From assembly GCA_030068145.1 (NCBI GenBank), contig JAPJBO010000135.1, positions 248,001 through 312,000 on the forward strand: a DNA stretch of 64,000 nucleotides. Direction: 5' to 3'. The position numbers and the translations under genes were made by a program. The notes below the pieces were generated by a model that saw nothing but the letters and a program-made list of their open reading frames with translations, was not told where the DNA came from and ran no database searches. Of this stretch, positions 53,312-64,000 are shown one piece after another. Source of the stretch: Diplonema papillatum (Eukaryota > Euglenozoa > Diplonemea > Diplonemida > Diplonemidae). The first letter of the stretch is position 1, and the number at the start of each line of letters is the position of its first letter.

Positions 53312-55447
53312 TTACTTGTTCGAAGCTTTGGACGTCTTCCTATCGGTGGTGGGCTTGTTTTCGTGCTTGCTCGTCTTGCGGACCGCCGAGGTGTCCTCTG
53401 CCTTCGCCCCGGTAGTCGAGGACCGCTTCCTCGAGTCCGACGGCTTCGGCGCCTCCGAGTGGCTGGCCTTCCGCTCGACGCTCTTCTTCCGCTCGCCGGT
53501 GCTCTTCACCGAGTCCTTCCGCTCCTTCTCCTCCTTGCCCTTCGCGGGTTCTTCTCCGGCCGGCACGCTCGCCTTGCGGTCCTTCTTCTCTGCTGCGCTC
53601 GAATCCGTCGACTTCCGCTTCTCGGCCCCAGCCGCGGAGCTCGTGGACTTCCGCCGGTGCGTCGGCTCGTCGGTGGGCTTCGCGGCGGCCTTCTGTGGCG
53701 ACGAGGACGAAGACGCCTGGGGCGGCGGGGCGTGCTGGTGGTGGTGGTGGGTGCTCGCCTTCTGGGGGGAGCTAGCATGCGGGTCTGACTTCGTGCGAGA
53801 AGTCTTCCGCTTGCCGGCAGCGGCAGCGTGGTCGACGGATGCATGGCGCTGCGGCGACGACGACGGCTCCGCGCCCGCCGGCGGCTGGTGGGGTCCCTGC
53901 ACCGACCTCCTCTTCGTCCCGCCTTCCCCTGCATGCGCCTCAGCGGCCGGGGGGTGCACTTCCGAAGACTTCCGCCTGGCCTCCACCACCGACACCCGCT
54001 TCTTCCCGTGCTCCGGCTCCGCCGAGGCATCCGCCGCCGCCGGCGGCGGGGCCGGCTCCTTCGCACCCGCCGCGGGTTTTTCGCCTTCGTCCTTCGACTC
54101 GGTGGTCTCCGCTTTGTCGCCGTTCGCCGCCGGTACGCCCGCGTCCGGTTTCGCCTCGGCGGCGGTTGGGGTTTCCTCCGGCTTCGCGTCTTCGGCCTTC
54201 TTCGCCGCGTCCTGCTTTGCTTCGGTCGTCTCCGCCTTCTCCTCCGGCTCCGGTTGTTCGTCGGCGGCCCCCTGCTCCGTCGTTTCCGCCTTGTCCCCTG
54301 GCTTCGCCTTAGCCGGCGACTCCTCTGCCTTACCCGCGTGGGCTTCCTTCGGGTCACCACCCGCTTTCGGCGGCTCTCCGCTGGTCTCCTTGGGCTCGGT
54401 CGTCTCCGCTTTTTCCGCGGGTTTCGCCGGTTCGGCGGGGGCCGCGGGTGCCACTTTTTCGACCGTCACGCTCGGGATCGGCTTGCCGGCGGCGGCTTCG
54501 CCGCGGGCGATCGTCAGCACGGCGCGGGCTGCCGCCGCGCCGCCGCCCGCGACCTCGCAGAGCAGCGTTTTCGCTTGGTTGCCGCCGTCGGCGGTCTTGC
54601 AGAGAAAAACCGCCGCCTTCGCCGGCGGCCCCGCCGCCACCTCGAAGCACACCCGGTCTGTCTCCGGGTCGAACGGCGTCGGGTCCGGCAGGCAGGCCCC
54701 AGCCTCGTCGATTTTCGCGACGCCGCCGGCGGCAATGGCCACGCCTTGCTTCCCGCCGGAAAGCGTCACGGTGCACTGGTCGCCGGCTTCGGCGATCCTC
54801 GACCGAAGCAGCCAAGCCGCGGCGCCGCCGGGAGGAAGCTCGTGCGAAGTGTACACGGCGGAGGCCCCCGGGGTTGTCCCTGCGAGGGTGACGGGCGCCG
54901 CCGAGTCGAACGGGTTCGACGTGGTGATCGGGACCGACAGCGTCTGCGCCGCCTCCGGCGCCGCGGACTCCTTGCGGGTGAGGAGGACGCACGGGCGGGA
55001 ACCTGCCGGCACGGTTTCCTGGTCGGCGGCGAGGGCCCCGTCGAACGACCAGCGGAGGGCGGACGCCGAGTCCCAAAGGTCTGCGTGCACCTTGGCGGTG
55101 GCGATCTTCGCGTTCGGGCGCGACAGGAGCAGCTTCGACGGCTCGACGCTGCCCGCGGTCGCGTCCGGCGGGGCGACGCCCAACGCAACGTCCCACGCCT
55201 CGAACGTGACGTTGCTCACGTCGACCCGAATCTCATAGTGGCGCTGCTGCTCGATCTTCGGGCCGAGGATGCACCGCTTGGTCCCCGCGGGGCCGTCGGC
55301 GATCGCGATCTCCTTCGCGTTGTCGTCGAGCTTCAGCCCGTCGGACAGCTCGACGTCGGCGGCGGTTGCCGTGTACTCGACGTACATCCTCGTCGCCTCC
55401 GCTTTCGCGTTGGCCTCGGCTTCGGTCACAGATGCCGCGTTGCCCAT
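53312..55447 (-). CDS. MGNAAS-anchored protein with phosphosite-rich basic tail (711 aa)
   Basis: I place the start at the ATG at 55447 (MGNAASVTEAEANAKAEATR). An upstream extension would translate the GT microsatellite as an HT repeat and is unlikely. MGNAAS is a strong N-myristoylation signal. Residues 20-330 contain repeated beta-strand-like segments (HYEIRVDVSNVTFEAWDVAL, LRWSFDGALA, CTVTLSGGKQGVAIA, VCFEVAAGPPAKAAVFLC), probably two or three immunoglobulin-like sandwiches; no family is recognised. Residues 330-711 are disordered, rich in K, E and A, with four KAETTE repeats (near residues 346-460). More than ten basic-serine sites of PKA type follow (RRKSS, KRRSV, RRKST, KRKSTD, KKSVERKAS). 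The layout recalls MARCKS-like membrane proteins controlled by phosphorylation, but only by analogy. Confidence 0.88.
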   Translation of the reverse strand: MGNAASVTEAEANAKAEATRMYVEYTATAADVELSDGLKLDDNAKEIAIADGPAGTKRCILGPKIEQQRHYEIRVDVSNVTFEAWDVALGVAPPDATAGSVEPSKLLLSRPNAKIATAKVHADLWDSASALRWSFDGALAADQETVPAGSRPCVLLTRKESAAPEAAQTLSVPITTSNPFDSAAPVTLAGTTPGASAVYTSHELPPGGAAAWLLRSRIAEAGDQCTVTLSGGKQGVAIAAGGVAKIDEAGACLPDPTPFDPETDRVCFEVAAGPPAKAAVFLCKTADGGNQAKTLLCEVAGGGAAAARAVLTIARGEAAAGKPIPSVTVEKVAPAAPAEPAKPAEKAETTEPKETSGEPPKAGGDPKEAHAGKAEESPAKAKPGDKAETTEQGAADEQPEPEEKAETTEAKQDAAKKAEDAKPEETPTAAEAKPDAGVPAANGDKAETTESKDEGEKPAAGAKEPAPPPAAADASAEPEHGKKRVSVVEARRKSSEVHPPAAEAHAGEGGTKRRSVQGPHQPPAGAEPSSSPQRHASVDHAAAAGKRKTSRTKSDPHASSPQKASTHHHHQHAPPPQASSSSSPQKAAAKPTDEPTHRRKSTSSAAGAEKRKSTDSSAAEKKDRKASVPAGEEPAKGKEEKERKDSVKSTGERKKSVERKASHSEAPKPSDSRKRSSTTGAKAEDTSAVRKTSKHENKPTTDRKTSKASNK

Positions 55448-55492
55448 GTTTGTTCCTTTGGTATTGTTGTTTTGTGGTTTTCCAACCGCCCT

Positions 55493-55688
<196 letters not shown>

Positions 55689-55689
55689 T

Positions 55690-55916
55690 GCTCACAAGAG
55701 TATCGCAGTCTTCCCGCACCAAAGACTTTGATACGCGGACACAAAACGGGAACCGCCCTGTGCGTGTGTTGGTCGTCGCAGTCTCCACGCACCGAAGACT
55801 TTGACACGTGGACACAAAACGGGAACCGCCCTGTGTGTGTGTGTGTGTGTGTTGGTCGTCACAAGAGTATCGCAGTCTCCACGCACCCAAGACTTTGACA
55901 CGCGGACACAAAACGG
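55690..55916. repeat. Tandem repeat of about 70-90 bp with CGCAGTCTCCACGCACC
   Basis: Three units of CGCAGTCTCCACGCACC, GACTTTGACACG and GGACACAAAACGGGAACC, with variable GTGTGT filling. The last unit runs straight into the antisense LSU rRNA fragment through CAAAACGGGA. Confidence 0.85.
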
Positions 55917-55993
55917 GAGTTCCTCTCGTACTACCCCGTATTGCTGTCGGAATGCGCTGGCCCGATGGGCTCTCTCTCCATCAGTAGGGTAAG

Positions 55994-56036
<43 letters not shown>

Positions 56037-56110
56037 GCTAGTGGGTGAACAATCCAACCCTTACACAATTGTCTACACAACCGCGAAGAGTACGACGCCA
56101 ATCTCACGTG
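55917..56110 (-). rRNA. LSU rRNA fragment around the sarcin-ricin loop, antisense
   Basis: On the minus strand the order is GTTGGATTGTTCACCCACTA, GGGAACGTGAGCTGGGTTTA, GACCGTCGTGAGACAGGTTG, TTACCCTACTGATG, then AGTACGAGAGGAACTCC, the sarcin-ricin loop. Conservation stops right after that loop and fades upstream past about 56105. It is an isolated piece, not a full gene, and it lies opposite in strand to the piece at 26041. Confidence 0.93.
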
Positions 56111-56284
56111 CCAATCTTGCGGGAGTCGTTCAAGGGGGTCCAGTGCACTTGTAATAAAAAGGGCTCGTCTCACATTCGTACGCCGAGCAGTTCTGAGGCC
56201 CGGAGCTGCCACATGGATGCACCTGTCCTGTTTAAGAGCGGACAGCCTGTTTGTTCACACATACTCGGGCCGGTCCGCCCTCTG

Positions 56285-56495
56285 ATAGCCTCTGATAGTT
56301 TGGATTCGAACGCGAAGAATCTTTGGCGATAGTCCGTATCGCCGGCTTCACGGTCATCTTGCAACGCGCAGCCTCGGATAGACTGTGATAGGCTGATAGA
56401 GTTTGGGTCAGAATGCAAAGAATCTGTGGCGATAATCTGCATCGCCGGCGGCGCGGATATCTCTTCACACGTGATGTGTCATGCTTTCGCCTCTT
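56285..56495. repeat. Two tandem units of about 103 bp (family J)
   Basis: CTGATAG..TTTGG, GAATCTTTGGCGATA and CGCCGGC recur at a spacing of 103 bp (56317 and 56420). An inverted relative is at 15243-15335, including GGCGAAAGCATG. Confidence 0.7.
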
Positions 56496-56821
56496 TTTTT
56501 AGCTGATAGGCAATTTGATGCGGTTCCGGGGGATAGGGGTGGACCGGCTCCATACTGCCTCTAAAAGGACATCTGCACCCAGGCAGTGTTCAGGTGGTCG
56601 GTGCTTGGGTTACAGGTCCGGGCACAGATTGAAGGTGCTGGGATTTGAGTGCTACCTGCGGCTCGTTTTTGCCACTGCATGGTCCGTGCGACAGAACGGC
56701 AACGATGAGACATCAGGCCAAGCGTAGGAAAACGGCGTGTTGGCTGCACAACCCCCCTCTGCTTCACTCGCGTGGAAACGCGACGGCGGAGGGCAGAGCT
56801 GGGCGGGAGGGAAGAAGAAGA

Positions 56822-57127
56822 AGAACAAGAAGAAAAAAGAAAAAGGCCGCTCCTGGTCCCAGGAACGTGACGGTCAACCACAACTTGCAAAGCTTAAGTC
56901 GGAGGCAGCACAGTGCCACAACCCCGTCCGCTCTGCCCTGCGGCTGACCGTCTCGACGGTCAGCCGCAGGGCAGAGCGGGAGCTTGTGTTCAGCGCGAGC
57001 GCCAAGCCCCAAGGTGCGCCAAGCCTTGATGCTTTAGTTTGGGAAGTCGGTAGCCACTTGACCCGTAGGCCCGTGGCTCTGCAGTACCGCCGAACACGTG
57101 AAGCTTGGCTCCCGTGTAACAGTGGTA
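56822..57127 (-). mobile_element. Family C repeat, copy 4 (inverted, with internal palindrome)
   Basis: Opposite in orientation to the other copies, with AAGAAAAAAGAAAAAGGCCG at the left. At 56931-56976 a segment is doubled as a perfect inverted repeat: 22-bp arms ending CTGACCGTC and starting GACGGTCAG, 2 nt between. Other copies carry only one arm. Confidence 0.85.
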
Positions 57128-57408
57128 CCAAAGGGCGGGAGGGAAAGATTCGAAAAACATTGGATAGGATCGCTGACGCCGGTCAACTCACGTATTCCTC
57201 TAGAGACTGTGATGAGCTACAATCGTTTGGGGCCCCTGATGGAAGATGCCGAGCGGCAGAATGACAACCAGGGCAGCGATCTGGATGCTCTGCGAAAGGC
57301 TTGCAGGCATCTGCGCATGCTTGGCTTTCTGAACTTGACGAACCACAACGTCTTTTCACACGTCCCTCCGACTGGAGTGGTGAACTCGACCAAGCTCGCT
57401 TTCCCTGA
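57128..57408. other. Spacer, nothing recognised
   Basis: Short frames on both strands have no domain. No repeat family is recognised. Confidence 0.3.
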
Positions 57409-57805
57409 GCCAAGGTAGCTTCTCAACATTATCTTGCACTAGTGATATCAGCAAAGACGTGTTCGTACTTCTTGGCAGTTCCCGTCGGACAATACTGAGG
57501 GCAGAAACTCCTGCCATGCGGGAAAGATTGTCGCCATTCTGCCACTCGGGTGCCCGCTCGGAACTCTTAGCGCTTGCGCAAACCCGCGTGCGAGGAGCCG
57601 ATGGTGGACTCTAATTTCACGGTGATCCGCCGGCGCCAGGCAGTTCCCGCAGGCCAGAGCTGGCGGCGGACCCGGGACTGTGCAGGACACTCTGCCGCGA
57701 CTGCTGCGGCATCTGGCTGCCCCTGTGGCCGGCGGCCATGCGGGCAAGATTGTCGCCTTAGCCACTGGAATGGTGCCCTCGCTCAAAAAAAAGCTCATTT
57801 CCCCA
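57409..57805 (-). repeat. Duplicated 3' end of the ankyrin-SPRY gene
   Basis: 57610-57740 matches 58020-58150, the last 40 or so codons and stop of the gene, at a 410-bp offset with about four substitutions. Flanking pieces (CAAGGTAGCTTCTCAACATT against CAAGGTAGCCATTCAACATT, and CTCCTGCCATGCGGGAAAG) repeat at about 393-450 bp offsets. The unit therefore includes about 270 bp of 3' flank. Confidence 0.85.
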
Positions 57806-58025
57806 AGGTAGCCATTCAACATTCCCACGCGCTAGTGGTATCGGTTACAAAGACACGCTCTCGTTGGACAATACTGAGTGAGCGATTTGACCAGGTAAGA
57901 CTGTTGTCAACGGTTCTTGCCGGAGGTAGTTGCTGGCTGTCGCAAAATACTCCTGCCATGCGGGGAAGATTGTCGCCATCCTGCCACACCCGGAATATTT
58001 ATAGAGCCGACGAAGAACTCTAATT

Positions 58026-61000
58026 TCACGGGGATCCGCCGGTGCCAGGCAGTTCCCGCAGGCCAGAGCTGGCGGCGGACCCGGGACTGTGCAGGACACT
58101 CTGCCGCGACTGCTGCGACATCTGGCTGCCCCTGTGGCCGGCGGCCGTGCGGGTCACGCGGGAGAACGAAACACGCCCCCTGCCCCAAAAGCTGATCGCC
58201 GGCGCGACCGCGGAGGGAACGCTCCGCAGGCTGTGCCGCTGCTTCTTCCCGTTGACGGCGAAGGAGACGACCCCCCGCGAGGTGTTCATGCTCACGGTGA
58301 CGGTGTCCCCGTTGCCGTACGCGGCGCAGGTAAGCGTAACGTCGCCGCTGGTCACGTACCCATTACTGTGCGCGACCCAAGCGCCCGGGCTCACTTCCAA
58401 CGTGCCTTCCGTCGGCACGTCCTCCGTGCACACCCCGATGCACACGTCTTCCGCGCCTTCGATCACGGTGACCGTCCACTCAAACACACAATCTCGCCCG
58501 CGCAGCGCCCCGCGAACCGCAACGCAATACCCGTCCGCCGCCTCCTCATCCTGCCAGTCTGCGTCTTCCCCGTCGAAAACGCACGCAAACTCGCTCACCG
58601 CCGACACCCCCGGGCCCAGTCTCCCCCACCCGTCGACAACCGGCGCGTCGTCCCACTCGTCTGTCTCCGAACCGTCCGACCCCGGCCCATCTACGCGGAG
58701 CTCAGGCGGCACGTTTTTCGCACCAGGTACACCCGAAGCCTCGCTTTGTTTGCCAGGCGCTGGTGCGTTCGCCTTGTCGCCGGTGCCGGTCGGTGTCTGA
58801 GCCGAGGGGGTTTCGGGTGCGGGGAGCCGAGCCTCTGGCCTCGCACCGTCGTCGACGGGCGCACCAGGTGTCTTTTGCTGCTGCTGCTGTGTTGAGGTCT
58901 CGTTGGCGTCGACTCGCGCGCTTTCGTCGGACGAAGACCTTTGCGGTGCAAACAACTTTTCGACTCGAGCCCCCGCATGGTCACCGACGGGTGGATCCGG
59001 TGCCTCTTGCTGCTGCTTTGAAGCCTTCTTGACGCCACGCACGCTTTCACCTGACGGCTTACTGGATGGTAATTTTTGCGATGCGGGTGACTTCTCAACG
59101 CGTGCCCCGGGTGCGCCAAGTGTCTCTCGCTGCTGCGTTGAAGTCTTATTGCCCACACGCACGCTTTCATTGGACGACTTCTCAACGTTTGCCCCCGTAT
59201 GGCTGCCGACGGGTGCGCCAGGTGTCACCTGTTGCTGTGCTAAAGCCTCGTTGCTTTCGCCGGACGGCTTACTGGATTGTGATTTTTGCGGTGCGGGCGA
59301 CTTCTCAACGCGTGCCCCGGGTGCACCAAGTGACTCTCGCTGCTGCGTTGAAGTCTTATTGCCCTCACGCACGCTTTCATTGGACGACTTCTCAACGTTT
59401 GCCCCCGTATGGCTGCCGACGGGTGCGCCAGGTGTCACCTGTTGCTGTGCTAAAGCCTCGTTGCTTTCGCCGGACGGCGCGCGGGCGGGCGCCGTCCTCG
59501 GGGGCTGCAGCTGCGGCGCCAGCGCTGGCGGTGCTGCCGGCGCTGGCTTGCGCAGGGGCGCGCTTCGCGGGGCTTTCGAGGCGGGGGGGCCGCCCTTCGC
59601 GAAAGACGGTTGGGACGGAGGCGCACGGTCTGTGGGGGGACCGAAAGCGGACCCCTGCTGGGCTTCCCCCGGCGCCCCGGTTCCTCCGGGGGCGTGGCTG
59701 GCAGATGCCAGCTCACTCGGGGGTGGTACGTCGTTTGATCTCGGCGAACGCGTGGAGGGTTCTGGGGGCGGTTCCTCGAGGGCTGCACCTGCGGACGGCC
59801 CTGCCGGCAGCTGTGCGGGAGACGACGGTGCTGAGGTTGCCTCGCGCGGTTCGCCCCGTTGCGGCGGCGACCGGGGGCCCTGTGGGGCCCGCCCCCCCTG
59901 CCCTCTGGGCCCGGAGCCCGGCCGCGAAAACGGAAGGCACGCCGGCGCGTCGCGGACGGACTGACCGACCGGCCCCTCGGCGTCTTCCATCTTCATCTGC
60001 GGCGTGGTCGAAAACGCGGGCAGCGACGCCCGCGTGGCTCGCGGTCTCGCGGCGGGTGCGCCGCCCAGACCCGGCGGGCCGTGCGCCTTCTGGAAAATCG
60101 CCGACCCCTGGAAAACCGCGGCGGAGGACGCCAGGGGGCTCGTCGGGTACTCCGGCTCGGGCCCTGGGGCGAGCAGCTGGGCCGGCGACTGCGGGGCGCT
60201 GTTTTGACTGAAACCCAGGCTCCACGGCGTCTGCACACGCGGGCTGGGCGGGTCGGTAGACCTGCCGGACAGCGCGCCGCGGAACCCGCTGAGCCCCGTG
60301 CCGGGGGCCGGGGAGAGGGGGCTGGCGGGCTCGTCCGCTGGGGGGAGCGGGAGCAGAAGGCCGCCGCCGGGACTGTCCCAGGGTCGGTCGGGAGGAGGCG
60401 GATTTCCGGGGGGAGGGGGGGACAGGAGAACGTTTTCAGGGGGGGGTTCAGCGAAGGCGGGCGAGCGCGGGTGCGCGGCCGTCGGGGTTGATCTGTGGCT
60501 CCGGCCGGCGTCCCACGGGGACACGGGGGTCGAAGGGTCGTCGAACAGGCCCGGCGGCGGTGCCGCGTCACCGGCGACGACACGGACGGTATCGGCGAGC
60601 CCGGAATGGTTGCTCGAAGCATCCGCGGTGTCGTGCCGGCGCAAGCATTCGCCCAGCCCCGGGCCGGTGCTGAGCGCCGGGGACAGCGGGGCGCAGCCCC
60701 GCGGCGCGGGCGCCGAGTAGTCGGCGCCCGCCGACAAAATGGCGTAATCCAGCGGCGTCTGCTTCTTCTTGTTCGCTGCGGTCACAGCGGCCCCGAGGGA
60801 TATGAGGAGCTCGGCGGTCTCCGCCGACTGGTTCAGGCACGCGTAGTGCAGCGGGGTGTTCCCCTTGCCGTCTTTCGCGCCGATGTTGCACCCGCGGGTG
60901 AGCAGCGCGGACGCGACGGCCTTCAGGTTCTGCCCCGCGGCCAGGTGGAGGACGGTCACGCCGTTGCGGGAACGGGCGCAGACGTCGAGCAGCGAGCTTT

Positions 61001-64000
61001 TTAGCAGCTCGAACGCCAGGAGCTCCATCCGGTTCGCGCACGCGTAGTGCAACGCCGTGTACCCCTTTTGGTCGGAGACGTTGACCTTGCACCCGTGCGT
61101 GACCAGCTGGACTGCCACGTCGGACATCATCCCGTCGCAGGCGTACATCAGCGGCACGACGCCCGCGTGGTTCCGCACGTCGAGCCCGGCGCCGGCGTGC
61201 ACGAGCGCCGCCGCGCACTGCGACTGCCGCTCGCTGCACGCCATGTGCAGCGCGGTGTTCCTGAACGAGTCCTGCCCGTCGACGGCGCCGCCGGTCGCCA
61301 CGATGAGCCCGACGGACCGGTAGAGTCCTTCGGTCGTCGCAACGTGGAGGGCAGTCGCGCCGCTTCGGTTTTTCAACGGCGCGAGCTTCGGCGCGTGGGT
61401 CAGCAGGAACGCGACAATAGGCTCCTGCCTCCCCCTGCAGGCGTAGTGCAACGCCGTGTTGCCCGACGGGTCCTCGACCCCCGGATCGGCGCCGAACGAG
61501 ATCAGGCGCTTCGTGAGCGAAAGCGACGTGGCCGCCGCCATGTGCAGCGGGGTCTGCCCCGTCGTCGAAGAGATCGGGTTCGCTTCCGCCCCTTTCAGCA
61601 GCAGCCCGTGGGCCAGCCGCTCCATTTGGTGGACGGTCGCCCAGTGCAGCGGGGTGAGGTCGTCGCAGTGGTCGATGTCCGCGGCGGTGTGCTCCAGCAG
61701 CAGCAAGCCCACGTCTTCGTGGGCTTGCTCGCACGCGCTGCGCAGCCGGTGCGTGTCGTTGGTGGCCCCCGGGTACAACGGCGACAACGCGTTTTTGGCC
61801 ACCAAAACGGGGACCACCGCCTGGAGTGAGTCGGCGCTTGCGAACGCGTACTGGATCACGGAGTTCCCGAAGACGTCCGCCTTCGTGACGCCGCACGCTT
61901 CGTGGGAAAGCAAGGCTTGGCACGTCTTCTCGTCGCCGAGTGCGGCGGCCCAGTGGAGTGCCGTTCTCCCGAGGGCGTCACTCGCGTTCAGCAGGCGCGC
62001 CCCGGTGTCGAACTTCAGCAACTCCAGCGCCACCGCTGGTTTGCGGCAGACGGCCGCGAGGTGCAGCAAAGTCATGGGCCCGGTGAGCCCTACCCTCCCC
62101 CGCCCTTCGCTCCCACTCGTCTGCAACACCTCCGGCACATCGCCGGAGGTGTTGAGCGCGACTTCGATAAGCCCCTGCTGGCTCAGCACCCCCAGATCCC
62201 GATCCTGCCCCTCCTGCACGCTGCGGCTTTGGCTCTGGCCCAGCACGTTGTGGGCCGCGCTGTCGACGTCCCGTCCGGTCTGCAGCGACGCGGTCGACTT
62301 CGACACGCCGAGGTCCAAAAACCTCGTTTTGACCCCTGTTTCGCCCGCGCTGCACTGGAGGAGGGGCAGGGGGCCGGCCGGCGGGGGAGGCACCCCGCGC
62401 AGGACCTCCGCGACGAGCGCGGTCGGGACCTCTGCGAGGGGGTCTGCGCCGAAGTCGCGGACGAGGCGCGACGAGAGGGCGGGAGACCCGGCGCAGACGG
62501 CAACCCGGAGCCAGCCGGCGACGAGGGCGGGGGTGAAAAAGCGCGCGTGCTCGCGGGCGAGCAGCCGGAACTGCGCTTCGCGGCCGCGGGACACGGCGAG
62601 GGTCGCTTCAGCGACCTTCTCCACCGGGAACCCGGCCGCTGAGCCGTGGCTGAACGCCTGGCGAGGCCCCATTAGCGCCGGCGTGTCGAGGTAGTCGAAC
62701 CCAGCGAACTCGCGGCCACCCGCCGCCCGCACGTCGGCGAGCATGCCGTCGGGGAGCGCGGGGCCCAGCAGCACGTCCTTCCGGCTCAGCGCGCCCAACC
62801 CGCCGCCCCCAGTGCCGCCGGAACCCTCCGGAATCGACCCATTCGCGCCCCCGGCCGGCACCCTGTCTCCGGAAACCCCCGACTGGTACGCACCGACCAA
62901 TGCCTCGTTCCCTGCGCCCGATCCCGCCGAGCCTTCGCGGTCTTCGCGGCCGCCGAACCCGGCCTGGGTCTGGTTCTGGTTTTGGGTCTGGTTTAGGGCC
63001 TGGTTTTGGGTCTGGTTTTGGGTCTGGTTTAGGGCCTGGTTTTGGGTCTGGCTTTGGGTCTGGCTTTGGGTTTGGTTTTGGGTCTGGCTTTGGGTCTGGT
63101 TTAGGGCCTGGTTTTGGGTCTGGCTTTGGGTCTGGTTTAGGGCCTGGTTTTGGGTCTGGCTTTGGGTCTGGTTTAGGGCCTGGTTTTGGGTCTGGCTTTG
63201 GGTCTGGTTTAGGGCCTGGCCTTGGGTCTGGCTTTGGGTCTGGTTTTGGGTCTGGGCCTGGGTCTGGTCTGGCGGGGCGCCGCGGGGTTTTTCGCCCGCG
63301 CGCAGGCGGAGCTTTTCGAGGCGCTTCTTCCGCTGCTTCCGCGTCCTCGGCGCCCGGTCGCCGCCCCGCAGCAGGTCGGAGTCGGAGCTGCCAAAGCTGT
63401 TCCCGCTGTTCCCGAGCCGCGACGTGGTGGACGCGTTCAATTCCGCGTCCTCCGGCGTGTCTTCGAGCCCGCCGACTTGCTCCTCGCTGAAGAAGTCGTC
63501 TAGCGGCTGTTCGACGTCCTGCAGCCGTTTCCTCCGGGTTTGACGCGCCGCGGTGCTGTTCCCAAGCTGCGACACTGTGGAGGCGTTCAAATCAATCTCC
63601 CCAACGTTTTCCTCGTTGAAGAAGCCATCCGGCGGCTGTTCGACGTCCTGCAGCCGTTTCCTCCGGGTTTGACGCGCCGCGGTGCTGTTCCCAAGCTGCG
63701 ACACTGTGGAGGCGTTCAAATCAATCTCCCCAACGTTTTCCTCGTTGAAGAAGCCATCCGGCGGCTGTTCGACGTCCTGCAGCCGTTTCCTCCGGGTTTG
63801 ACGCGCCGCGGTGCTGTTCCCAAGCTGCGACACTGTGGAGGCGTTCAAATCAATCTCCCCAACGTTTTCCTCGTTGAAGAAGCCATCCGGCGGGTGTTCG
63901 ACGTCCTGCAGCCGTTTCCTCCGGGTTTGGCGCGCTGCGGTGCTGTTCCCAAGCCCCGACTCTGTGGAGGCGTTCAAATCCCCGTCTTCCGGAATCTCCC
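58026..64000 (-). CDS. Giant ankyrin-repeat/SPRY scaffold protein, 5' end outside window (at least 1990 aa)
   Basis: The frame is open through the right edge; no ATG start is in the window. In order from the N-terminal side: 43-residue tandem repeats with [20 protein letters not shown] (63420-64000, exact 129-bp spacing); a Q/N/T tract of [12 protein letters not shown] units (62960-63275); about 14 ankyrin repeats (60730-62090; [40 protein letters not shown], two or three degenerate); a long proline- and serine-rich region (59470-60720); 70-residue repeats with [16 protein letters not shown] (58880-59480, 210-bp spacing); and a C-terminal SPRY-like domain (about 58145-58590; [30 protein letters not shown]). 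Ankyrin and SPRY domains bind proteins, so a scaffold role is inferred. No introns are seen. Its last exon segment is duplicated downstream. Confidence 0.92.
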   Translation of the reverse strand, partial: EIPEDGDLNASTESGLGNSTAARQTRRKRLQDVEHPPDGFFNEENVGEIDLNASTVSQLGNSTAARQTRRKRLQDVEQPPDGFFNEENVGEIDLNASTVSQLGNSTAARQTRRKRLQDVEQPPDGFFNEENVGEIDLNASTVSQLGNSTAARQTRRKRLQDVEQPLDDFFSEEQVGGLEDTPEDAELNASTTSRLGNSGNSFGSSDSDLLRGGDRAPRTRKQRKKRLEKLRLRAGEKPRGAPPDQTQAQTQNQTQSQTQGQALNQTQSQTQNQALNQTQSQTQNQALNQTQSQTQNQALNQTQSQTQNQTQSQTQSQTQNQALNQTQNQTQNQALNQTQNQNQTQAGFGGREDREGSAGSGAGNEALVGAYQSGVSGDRVPAGGANGSIPEGSGGTGGGGLGALSRKDVLLGPALPDGMLADVRAAGGREFAGFDYLDTPALMGPRQAFSHGSAAGFPVEKVAEATLAVSRGREAQFRLLAREHARFFTPALVAGWLRVAVCAGSPALSSRLVRDFGADPLAEVPTALVAEVLRGVPPPPAGPLPLLQCSAGETGVKTRFLDLGVSKSTASLQTGRDVDSAAHNVLGQSQSRSVQEGQDRDLGVLSQQGLIEVALNTSGDVPEVLQTSGSEGRGRVGLTGPMTLLHLAAVCRKPAVALELLKFDTGARLLNASDALGRTALHWAAALGDEKTCQALLSHEACGVTKADVFGNSVIQYAFASADSLQAVVPVLVAKNALSPLYPGATNDTHRLRSACEQAHEDVGLLLLEHTAADIDHCDDLTPLHWATVHQMERLAHGLLLKGAEANPISSTTGQTPLHMAAATSLSLTKRLISFGADPGVEDPSGNTALHYACRGRQEPIVAFLLTHAPKLAPLKNRSGATALHVATTEGLYRSVGLIVATGGAVDGQDSFRNTALHMACSERQSQCAAALVHAGAGLDVRNHAGVVPLMYACDGMMSDVAVQLVTHGCKVNVSDQKGYTALHYACANRMELLAFELLKSSLLDVCARSRNGVTVLHLAAGQNLKAVASALLTRGCNIGAKDGKGNTPLHYACLNQSAETAELLISLGAAVTAANKKKQTPLDYAILSAGADYSAPAPRGCAPLSPALSTGPGLGECLRRHDTADASSNHSGLADTVRVVAGDAAPPPGLFDDPSTPVSPWDAGRSHRSTPTAAHPRSPAFAEPPPENVLLSPPPPGNPPPPDRPWDSPGGGLLLPLPPADEPASPLSPAPGTGLSGFRGALSGRSTDPPSPRVQTPWSLGFSQNSAPQSPAQLLAPGPEPEYPTSPLASSAAVFQGSAIFQKAHGPPGLGGAPAARPRATRASLPAFSTTPQMKMEDAEGPVGQSVRDAPACLPFSRPGSGPRGQGGRAPQGPRSPPQRGEPREATSAPSSPAQLPAGPSAGAALEEPPPEPSTRSPRSNDVPPPSELASASHAPGGTGAPGEAQQGSAFGPPTDRAPPSQPSFAKGGPPASKAPRSAPLRKPAPAAPPALAPQLQPPRTAPARAPSGESNEALAQQQVTPGAPVGSHTGANVEKSSNESVREGNKTSTQQRESLGAPGARVEKSPAPQKSQSSKPSGESNEALAQQQVTPGAPVGSHTGANVEKSSNESVRVGNKTSTQQRETLGAPGARVEKSPASQKLPSSKPSGESVRGVKKASKQQQEAPDPPVGDHAGARVEKLFAPQRSSSDESARVDANETSTQQQQQKTPGAPVDDGARPEARLPAPETPSAQTPTGTGDKANAPAPGKQSEASGVPGAKNVPPELRVDGPGSDGSETDEWDDAPVVDGWGRLGPGVSAVSEFACVFDGEDADWQDEEAADGYCVAVRGALRGRDCVFEWTVTVIEGAEDVCIGVCTEDVPTEGTLEVSPGAWVAHSNGYVTSGDVTLTCAAYGNGDTVTVSMNTSRGVVSFAVNGKKQRHSLRSVPSAVAPAISFWGRGRVSFSRVTRTAAGHRGSQMSQQSRQSVLHSPGSAASSGLRELPGTGGSP
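62960..63275 (-). repeat. In-frame Q/N-rich minisatellite
   Basis: Imperfect GGTTTTGGGTCTGG / GGTTTAGGGCCTGG units of 12-18 bp encode [12 protein letters not shown]. Composition is prion-like (Q, N, T only). Confidence 0.95.
63410..64000 (-). repeat. In-frame 129-bp minisatellite
   Basis: Units start at 63581, 63710, 63839 and 63968, spaced exactly 129 bp. A diverged fifth unit is at about 63410-63540. The array continues beyond the right edge. Confidence 0.97.

Overview
The window looks like a repeat-rich, GC-rich nuclear genome of a single-celled eukaryote. Four long, uninterrupted reading frames with eukaryotic signalling domains all lie on the minus strand: 20927-22177, 38516-41524, 53312-55447, and 58026 to the window end. 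There are eukaryote-type rRNA fragments, many dispersed repeats with A- or T-rich ends, and a tyrosine-recombinase retroelement with the order gag / recombinase / reverse transcriptase. That order is known from VIPER and TATE elements of kinetoplastids. Together with one-strand gene order and absence of introns in the large genes, it makes a euglenozoan, perhaps a diplonemid, a reasonable guess. This is inference only; no sequence here proves it.

Layout. 1-10130 is a 67-bp GC-rich satellite that runs off the left edge. 10130-19500 is gene-poor and made of dispersed families, here called A and B (SINE-like, A-tailed), C (about 270 bp with a pyrimidine tail), F, G, H and I. 19529-23727 holds a PH-like protein gene whose 3' end is copied downstream between TAGC-rich minisatellites and whose 5' end is copied upstream. 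24304-28000 is a patchwork of an inverted paralogue fragment of that gene, an SSU rRNA 3' piece, a small TA-flanked MITE, and an LSU rRNA piece split by a nested MITE with a perfect 4-bp target duplication. 28000-37500 is dispersed repeats and short tandem arrays.

37529-41524 holds a membrane-anchored (MGNC) protein kinase with a CAP-Gly domain inserted in its N-lobe, and tandem copies of its 3' coding end downstream. 41680-45800 is several short tandem arrays plus a weak candidate spliced gene. 46306-50411 is the VIPER-like element, flanked by direct repeats of about 107 bp. 51280-51890 is a hAT transposase remnant. 53312-55447 is an MGNAAS protein with a basic tail full of RRxS-like sites, followed upstream by a 193-bp GT tract and an antisense LSU rRNA fragment. 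57400 to the end holds the 3' tail duplication and body of a giant ankyrin-SPRY protein whose 5' end lies outside the window.

How it fits together. The genes encode signalling or scaffold proteins: PH-like, kinase with CAP-Gly, a phospho-target tail, and ANK-SPRY. Nothing shows that they act in one pathway. The clearest shared theme is structural: three of the four genes have their final coding segment tandemly copied just downstream of the stop codon.
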